This document shows positions 21,001-25,097 of a stretch of DNA of 25,097 nt, in pieces. This DNA comes from Priapulus caudatus (taxonomy: Eukaryota; Priapulida; Priapulimorpha; Priapulimorphida; Priapulidae), in contig NW_014578029.1 of NCBI RefSeq assembly GCF_000485595.1, positions 60,874 through 85,970 of the forward strand. The letters are read 5' to 3'. The notes under the pieces are model-generated. The model was not told the DNA's origin. It saw nothing but the letters and a program-made list of their open reading frames with translations, and ran no database searches. Position 1 is the stretch's first letter. Every line of letters starts with the position of its first letter. The position numbers and the translations under genes are program-made.

Positions 21001-24000
21001 GCACGCACGCACGCACGCACAAATCAATAAAGGGAGAGAATGGCAGAGAGAGAATGGCAGAGAGAGAGAGAGAGAGAGAGACGAGAGAGAGAGGGAGAGA
21101 GGGAGAGAGAGAGAGAAGAGAGGGAGGGAGGGAGAGAGAGAAAGAAGAGAAAGGGAAGGAGGAAGAGAGAGCACCGAGAGAGAGAGAGACACAGAGAGAA
21201 AGAGGGAGAGCACGGGAGACAGAAAGCGCATGCACGCACGAGAGAGAGAGAGAGAGAGACACAGAGAGAAAAAGGGAGAGCGCGGGAGAGAGAAAGCGCA
21301 TGCGCGCACGAAAGAGAGAGAGAACAGCAAGATGTTAATGCCGCATACTTGGCCAGGCTGCAGATGTGACACAGCTCGACACCCGACTCCCTCTCCCTGT
21401 CCGCGCGGCACGACGGGCAGAAGTACTCCTTCACGCCCTCCGCTTGCTTCTCCGTCACGTTCACGCACGAACCGTGAAACCAGTTGAAGCACCGATCGCA
21501 GCCGATGTAAAACCTGCAAAGAACCGACAGACGACTTGTACAGCTGCTCACTCCATCCTACCGCTCCGTAACCGCGGGACGGAATCATTCTCTCAAAAAA
21601 AATCGTCATAACAATTTCATATATAACCTCATATATCAGGGAAAAAATTAAAAGGTTTGCGAGGGCTACTTTTTAAGCTCGCGTGCATGAAAATAGCACT
21701 CTAAAATTTGGTTTGCATTGAAATCTATGCAAATTTACGGGGGCTCTTTTTGGCATTTCGGGGGCTAAATCGCCCCGAGCCCCCGTGTATTTTTTTCACT
21801 GTCATATATGCAACACATCCTCGCATATAAGCTCCCAGTATCAAGGCGCACTCATAGCAGGGTTCATAGTAGTAAGACACATGTTGAAATAATGACTTAT
21901 ATGACCCTTTCTGGAGGCCAAAATAAGACTTTTTTACGCGATTTCTGATAGATCACCAACTATTAAAGTACACTAATAATATTTATATACACAATTGCAC
22001 AGCAGATTTAATTATTCTGTATTATATATATACAACAATTCTTACTCTAAGTCGAGAACAGTTTATAAAACAATTTATATGAATGGTCCTTTGGCAAAAA
22101 ATAAGGACTATTAAGTACTTTTCTAAGATTTCACCAAAAATAAGTACTAATAAGGGCCCTTATTTTATTTTTTGCAAAATAAGTACTTATAAGACTTTGG
22201 AAGACCCGCTACGAACCCTGTCATAGATTGGGTCAGTGCGATGTCGTTTTTGGAGGTACGTTGTGGGTCACTGCTGGGTCAATTGACTGTCGTGTTTTTA
22301 ATCCACACGCGTCGCGCTTGAGTTTCACTTTCACAACTGCAGTTATATTAACTACGTCGGAATGCAACAGGTGGCGCCGCCGGCCGTGCCCTTACCTGGA
22401 CGTGTCATAGGGAGTCCGACAGACGCAGTACAACTCTGCCGTATTCTCGCTCCCCGCCGTCGCCGCGGCGACGACGTCCGTCTTCTTGCGTCGTCCTCGC
22501 CGGCCGGGCACGGTGGCGCCCTCGCTCGCGTCGGTGTCCGTGCGACGGCGTTTGCGGCGCGGAGCCTCCACCGTCTCTCCGTCCGAGCTGTCGGCGCGCC
22601 AGCCGAAGCTGTCGGTCCGTCTGCGCCGGCCACTTCTCCTGCAACGGACAGCAAACTTAGATATGGGAGGTTGTCTTCAATCACAAGAGACAGTGGAGAG
22701 TGACAGACACTGGGCAGGGGTAGGAGGTTGTTCGTCTTTTTACACTAGACAGTTGACAGTAAAGGACAATGAGCAGGGGAGCAAGGAAAATAGTTTTGTC
22801 TGCGTTAAAATCACCGACTTCTCTCAACTCACCTAGGAGCTTTTCCCGACCCCGACGGCGATTTCAGCTCCGCGGCGCCACCGGCGCCACCCGGCGATGC
22901 AATTACCAACTTCGGCAGCGACTCCGGTTCCTTCCACGCCCCCGGCTCCATGGTAACGTCCTCAAGCTTGTGCTCGGGTGCGAGAGGCAGAGCTGCGGCC
23001 GGCTGGGGCGTCTCCACGACTGCGGCAGGCGGACAGGACGGGGGCGACGTCTGCGAAACTGCCGGCGAACCCGCGTCAGGGACTGAGGTCGACGCGCGAT
23101 CCACGCCCCCGAGCTCGCCGACGGCAGGGGGGGGCGAGCGATCCGCCACGCGCCGCCCCTGCTCATCGCCGCCGCTCGCGACCCCCTTCCCCTCCTCCTC
23201 CGCCGCCGGTTTCTCTTGCGAGACCGGCGTTACCGCGTCGTTCGTCTCGCTTGGAGGACGACAGCTTCCCACGGCGTCCGCGCGATCTCGATCTTCCGTG
23301 TCGAGGGCAGTCGAGCTCGGCGGCGGCTCCGACGTCTGCGATCCGGGAGAAAGCTCCCCAGCTTCTCCCTCCGCGCCACGCGGCGAAACGTCGTCGGACG
23401 GCGAAACGTCACCGGGAGATTGATTGGTCGACGCGTCGGCGGTCGAGCCGTTCTCAACCGCTCCGCTTGTCGCCGCGGATACGCTGCTAGGGGGCGCCAC
23501 CGTGTCAACCGGCGCCGCCTCGGGGACGTCCGCCGCCGCTGCCGTTGTTGCTTCGCTTTGCCGAGATCCGCGGGCGACCACAGATGGATCGCCCGTCTCC
23601 GATCGAACGTCCGCTCCGTCGCTGCGCGCCGCCGCCGCCGGAGTCTCGTCGACCGCCGCGGCGTCGCCGTCGACTCTCTCCTCGTCGCGATCGTCCCGCG
23701 GTGCCTCCCTGCTAGGCGCACACGTGTTCTCGGCTCCGTCCGTCCGCAGTCTGTCTGACGCGGATCCGCCGTTGTCCGTCGTCGCTCTCGCGCCGTCCTC
23801 CGTCTTTGCCTGTTCCGGCTCCGCTTCGCTCGCGCGCCTCTCCGATTTCGGCGCCGCCGACTCCTGCCCGCGCCGCGGCGACCGCGCGCCCAGCCTCCCG
23901 CCGCCGTCGCCGACGTGATTCTTCGTCTGCTTCGTCGTCGAACTCAGGAAGTCAGCGAAGGCCTGCTCGAACCCGCGGCCGCCTTTCGTCGCCAGGGGGC

Positions 24001-25097
24001 GCTCCTCGCGGTTCGCGGGCGTTCGCTTGTTCGGCGACATCTTCGCCGCAGCGATCTTCTTTTTCGGCGACCGCTTGTCGGCGGCGGCGGCACGCGCTTC
24101 GGCGAGATGCTCGCGCAGGTGCGCGTCGAGTTGCCGCGGCAACCGCGTCCTGTAGGGCTTCGCGCACGTGCACAGGCAGCAGACGAACACGCTCTCGACG
24201 CCGACGTTGCTGCTGCTGCGCGTCCGCACCCTGCCGCCGCCGCCGCCGCCCGCATCCCCGTTCTGCGTCACCTCAACGCCGTTCTCCTCTAGCGTCGGCG
24301 CCGCGTGCGGTCTCTTCCCCGGCGATGGGGAATGAGCGTTGCCGCCTCCGCCCTTGTTGTGGGGCGCGAGTCCGGCGAAGCTGCGATAGCAGCCGCGGCC
24401 GGGCGAGACGACCGACGTCTGCGTCTCGCAGTGCGTCTCGCAGAGGTGTGCCACGAGCTCGTCCTCGCCGCCGCACGACTCGCCGCAGCCCGCGACGACG
24501 CACAGCGAGACTCCTTTCAGCAGAGCCTCCCGCGCGGCGGGGGGTGCCGTCGGCTCGTCGCGGCAGTGCTCGCGAGCACGTGCGCGCCGCAGCGCACCTC
24601 GCCGGCGCAGTCCGCCTCGCATTGCCGCAGCGGTGCGCGTGCGCCTGCTCGTGGTGCTGCCGCAGCTGCGCGTAGTCCTCGAACACGCGCTGGCAGTCGT
24701 GCGCGCGGCACTCGCACGGCGGCGCGTGGGCGGCGGCGACGTGCGCCGCGAGGGCGCCACCGTCGTCGGCCGCCGCCGCCTCGTGCGTCGTCGCACAGCA
24801 GGCACGTCGTGGCGGCGCGGCGGCGCGCGGGCGTGGTAGGCGAGCACGTGTCGGCGAGCTTCTCGCGACCGTTGAAGATGAGGTCGCAGCCGTCGGCGCG
24901 GCACGCGACGAACGCCGACGCGCGGCCGACGCGCGCGACTGCGCCCCGCCGCCGCCGCTCACCGCCTTCCCCACCGCCGCCTTCTTCTTCCTCGCGACGC
25001 CGGCGAACCCCACGGCGTTCCCCCGGGCGTGTAGCGACGTCGCGCGCGCCGGTCGCGGTCTTCTTGCCAGGCCGCACGCCTGGTGGACGCCGAATAC
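16867..25097 (-). CDS. PHD-finger plus C2H2 zinc-finger chromatin protein, 5 exons, 5' end outside window
   Basis: Gene model from five minus-strand exons: 25097-22833 (partial), 22638-22396, 21513-21349, 20851-18460 and 18081-16867, ending in TGA. Every junction has GT donor and AG acceptor. Phases fit (AG|G, AG|G, AA|G, then between codons), giving about 2,090 residues. Domain order: CX4C-type C2H2 array, disordered acidic Ser/Pro/Ala region, basic segments, one C4HC3 PHD finger, long low-complexity region, charged helix, C-terminal C2H2 fingers. The PHD closely resembles the C-terminal PHD of BPTF/NURF301 and keeps its aromatic cage, so binding of H3K4me3 in the nucleus is inferred; the C2H2 sets suggest DNA or protein contacts. 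Bromodomain and DDT domain are not seen, so I do not call it BPTF. I do not recognise a named orthologue. The 5' part shows frame breaks. Confidence 0.85.
18135..18235. repeat. 19-bp minisatellite, 5-6 units
   Basis: The unit is close to CAATAGCTACMTGTGGGGG. The AATAG core recurs at 18136, 18154, 18173, 18192, 18211 and 18230 (spacing 18-19 bp). Confidence 0.85.
18248..18440. repeat. about 102-bp tandem duplication in intron 4
   Basis: Two copies begin ACAGCAGTAGATTAGAG (18248) and ACAACAGTAGATAATAGAG (18350), both continuing into AGCAACAACTGTGG and ending in CGCCGGACAC. They differ by small indels. Confidence 0.75.
18460..20851 (-). CDS. exon 4: large low-complexity, acidic and basic region (about 797 codons)
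   Basis: 2,392 nt open throughout, acceptor ACTTCCCCACAG before 20851, donor GGCAG|GTGAGC after 18460. Features in order: acidic segment with a poly-Glu run (20476-20512); Pro/Ala-rich stretch with three 11-residue repeats (APPGSLGG type, 19888-19986); a hydrophobic helix-like VSYLVDEMIDILQ; acidic-hydrophobic DFVESADIVRMDEFV and SSLEEFDLTSLV; three short amphipathic repeats of PEISxLLxS type (about 19485-19550); basic tracts (GRGRGRRKQR, RKKRKYTKRKH) resembling AT-hook or NLS sequence; a block less biased in composition at about 18890-18650 (DDYLASLAPHARDHLY, then LLSYMSTPTM and YSVSYYVSKSAARVRPYG) that looks conserved but that I cannot assign; and a Lys/Arg/Glu-rich helix at the end. The acidic-hydrophobic parts resemble activation domains by composition only. 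Confidence 0.85.
19888..19986. repeat. 33-bp in-frame tandem repeat within exon 4
   Basis: CGAGCCAGRGGGCGCC starts at 19888, 19921 and 19954. The period is 33 bp, or 11 codons, so copy number can change without breaking the frame. It encodes an APPGSLGG-type repeat on the minus strand. Confidence 0.85.
20852..21348 (-). other. intron 3 (497 bp), nearly all simple repeat
   Basis: It runs from GTATGC to CCCCACAG on the minus strand. On the plus strand it holds (ACGC)n at about 20982-21019, a long impure (GA)n tract at 21035-21330, and a 70-bp tandem duplication inside that tract: copies start at 21189 and 21259, each with GGGAGAGC and AAAGCGCATGC. Confidence 0.8.
21349..21513 (-). CDS. exon 3: remainder of PHD finger (BPTF/NURF301-like)
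   Basis: 165 nt, acceptor TTCTTTGCAG before 21513, donor AA|GTATGC after 21349. It encodes FYIGCDRCFNWFHG and, later, EYFCPSCRAD, completing a C4HC3 PHD: CVC pair (exon 2), CDRC pair, His of WFHG, Cys of SCVNV, and the CPSC pair. In BPTF four aromatics form the trimethyl-lysine cage; here the Tyr of LYC, Tyr of PYD, Tyr of FYI and Trp of NWF sit at the matching places, so H3K4me3 recognition is predicted. After the finger comes ESGVELCHICSLAK with two more cysteines of unknown role. No bromodomain follows, unlike BPTF. Confidence 0.9.
21514..22395 (-). other. intron 2 (882 bp), splits the PHD finger and carries a MITE
   Basis: It runs from GTAAGG to TTTGCAG on the minus strand and interrupts the PHD finger between its first and second zinc-ligand pairs. 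Its centre is the MITE-like element at 21858-22220. The rest is AT-rich with no reading frame. Confidence 0.8.
21858..22220. mobile_element. MITE-like non-autonomous DNA transposon (hAT-like ends) in intron 2
   Basis: 363 bp. Left end CAGGGTTCATAG and right end CTACGAACCCTG are inverted repeats (11 of 12 match). The element is flanked by a 6-bp direct repeat TCATAG (21852-21857 and 22221-22226). The interior is AT-rich with repeated AATAAG/AGTACT-type motifs and no reading frame. CAGGG termini are common in hAT elements, but their usual target duplication is 8 bp, so the superfamily is tentative. Confidence 0.7.
22396..22638 (-). CDS. exon 2: basic NLS-like region and first half of PHD finger
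   Basis: 243 nt. The acceptor is CCGTTGCAG before 22638 and the donor CCAG|GTAAGG follows 22396. It starts with one base and ends with two bases of split codons. The correct frame is set by the phase of exon 1; another frame has a stop before the donor. It encodes two clusters of basic residues (APRRKRRRTDTD and GRRGRRKKTD), likely nuclear localisation signals, and ends in ELYCVCRTPYDTS, the first zinc-ligand pair and first two aromatic-cage tyrosines of a PHD finger. The remaining PHD lies in the next exon. Confidence 0.85.
22639..22832 (-). other. intron 1 (194 bp)
   Basis: It runs from GTGAGT to TTGCAG on the minus strand, with a pyrimidine-rich stretch before the acceptor. It contains diverged CAGTG/GACAGACA-like short repeats and no coding signal. 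Confidence 0.8.
22833..25097 (-). CDS. exon 1 of the visible gene (partial): N-terminal C2H2 array and disordered acidic region
   Basis: Open in one frame from about 24571 down to the donor CTAG|GTGAGT at 22833/22832 (about 579 codons). Upstream to the window edge the zinc ligands continue but jump between frames. Finger-like units: 24903-24833 (CRADGC...HVLAYH), 24804-24726 (CLLC...HVAAAH), 24716-24639 (CRAHDC...HHEQAH), 24621-24566 (degenerate), 24502-24431 (CVVAGC...HLCETH) and 24182-24106 (CCLC...HLREH). Several use a C-X4-C pair rather than C-X2-C. Between and after them are Lys/Ser/Pro stretches (SPKKK, SPNKR), then about 300 residues rich in Ala, Ser, Glu, Asp and Pro, probably disordered. 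No initiator Met is assigned: the exon runs off the window. Exon status of the single-frame part is firm; the finger array is strong by ligand spacing but needs corrected sequence. Confidence 0.75.

Noticed and set aside
21349-22638. Calling the gene BPTF/NURF301
   Set aside because: Only the PHD is similar; the bromodomain that should follow is absent, and C2H2 fingers are not part of that family.
22405-22644. Alternative frames across exon 2
   Set aside because: They do not join in phase with exons 1 and 3, one has a stop before the donor, and neither contains the PHD cysteines.
22829-24904. A start codon at 24904 as the N terminus
   Set aside because: The apparent start is not supported: the first part of that frame is off-frame Arg/Thr/Ser sequence, while zinc-finger ligands in other frames continue to the window edge.

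Overview
The window looks like animal nuclear DNA. It carries one multi-exon gene on the minus strand with GT-AG introns, PHD and C2H2 zinc fingers, (TTAGGG)n-type interstitial telomere repeats, long microsatellites and many foldback or MITE-like elements. TTAGGG argues against most insects. A marine or other invertebrate with GC-rich exons in AT-rich, repeat-laden DNA is my best guess, but I cannot name the lineage. No prokaryotic features (operons, RBS, CRISPR) are present.

Right third (about 16.9-25.1 kb): five minus-strand exons join with matching phases at all four introns. They encode at least about 2,090 residues of a chromatin or transcription-type protein whose 5' end lies beyond the window. 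In order it has an N-terminal array of CX4C-type C2H2 fingers (broken in the raw sequence by several apparent frame changes), a long disordered acidic/Ser/Pro region, basic segments, a BPTF/NURF301-like PHD finger split by an intron, a long low-complexity region with a poly-Glu run and short amphipathic repeats, basic/AT-hook-like segments, an unrecognised conserved-looking block, a charged predicted helix, and a C-terminal set of four good C2H2 fingers plus one degenerate. The PHD keeps the four aromatic positions that bind H3K4me3 in BPTF, so a chromatin-reader role is inferred. There is no bromodomain. A candidate poly(A) signal lies about 1.55 kb past the stop.

Left two thirds (1-15.3 kb): I find no convincing protein-coding gene or RNA gene. 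It holds large simple repeats (GA, CA/CACG, CTAT, CT, ATC), a 60-65 bp minisatellite, four interstitial telomeric blocks, two large foldback elements that both contain telomeric repeats, a perfect 40-bp-arm palindrome, a family of small hairpins sharing TATCAAGAG-type ends, and two MITE-like elements with terminal inverted repeats and short target duplications (one inside the intron that splits the PHD finger). Two GC-rich promoter-like patches (CCAAT boxes near 3.8 kb; an ETS-like site with a donor-like sequence near 9.1-9.2 kb) have no visible coding partner.
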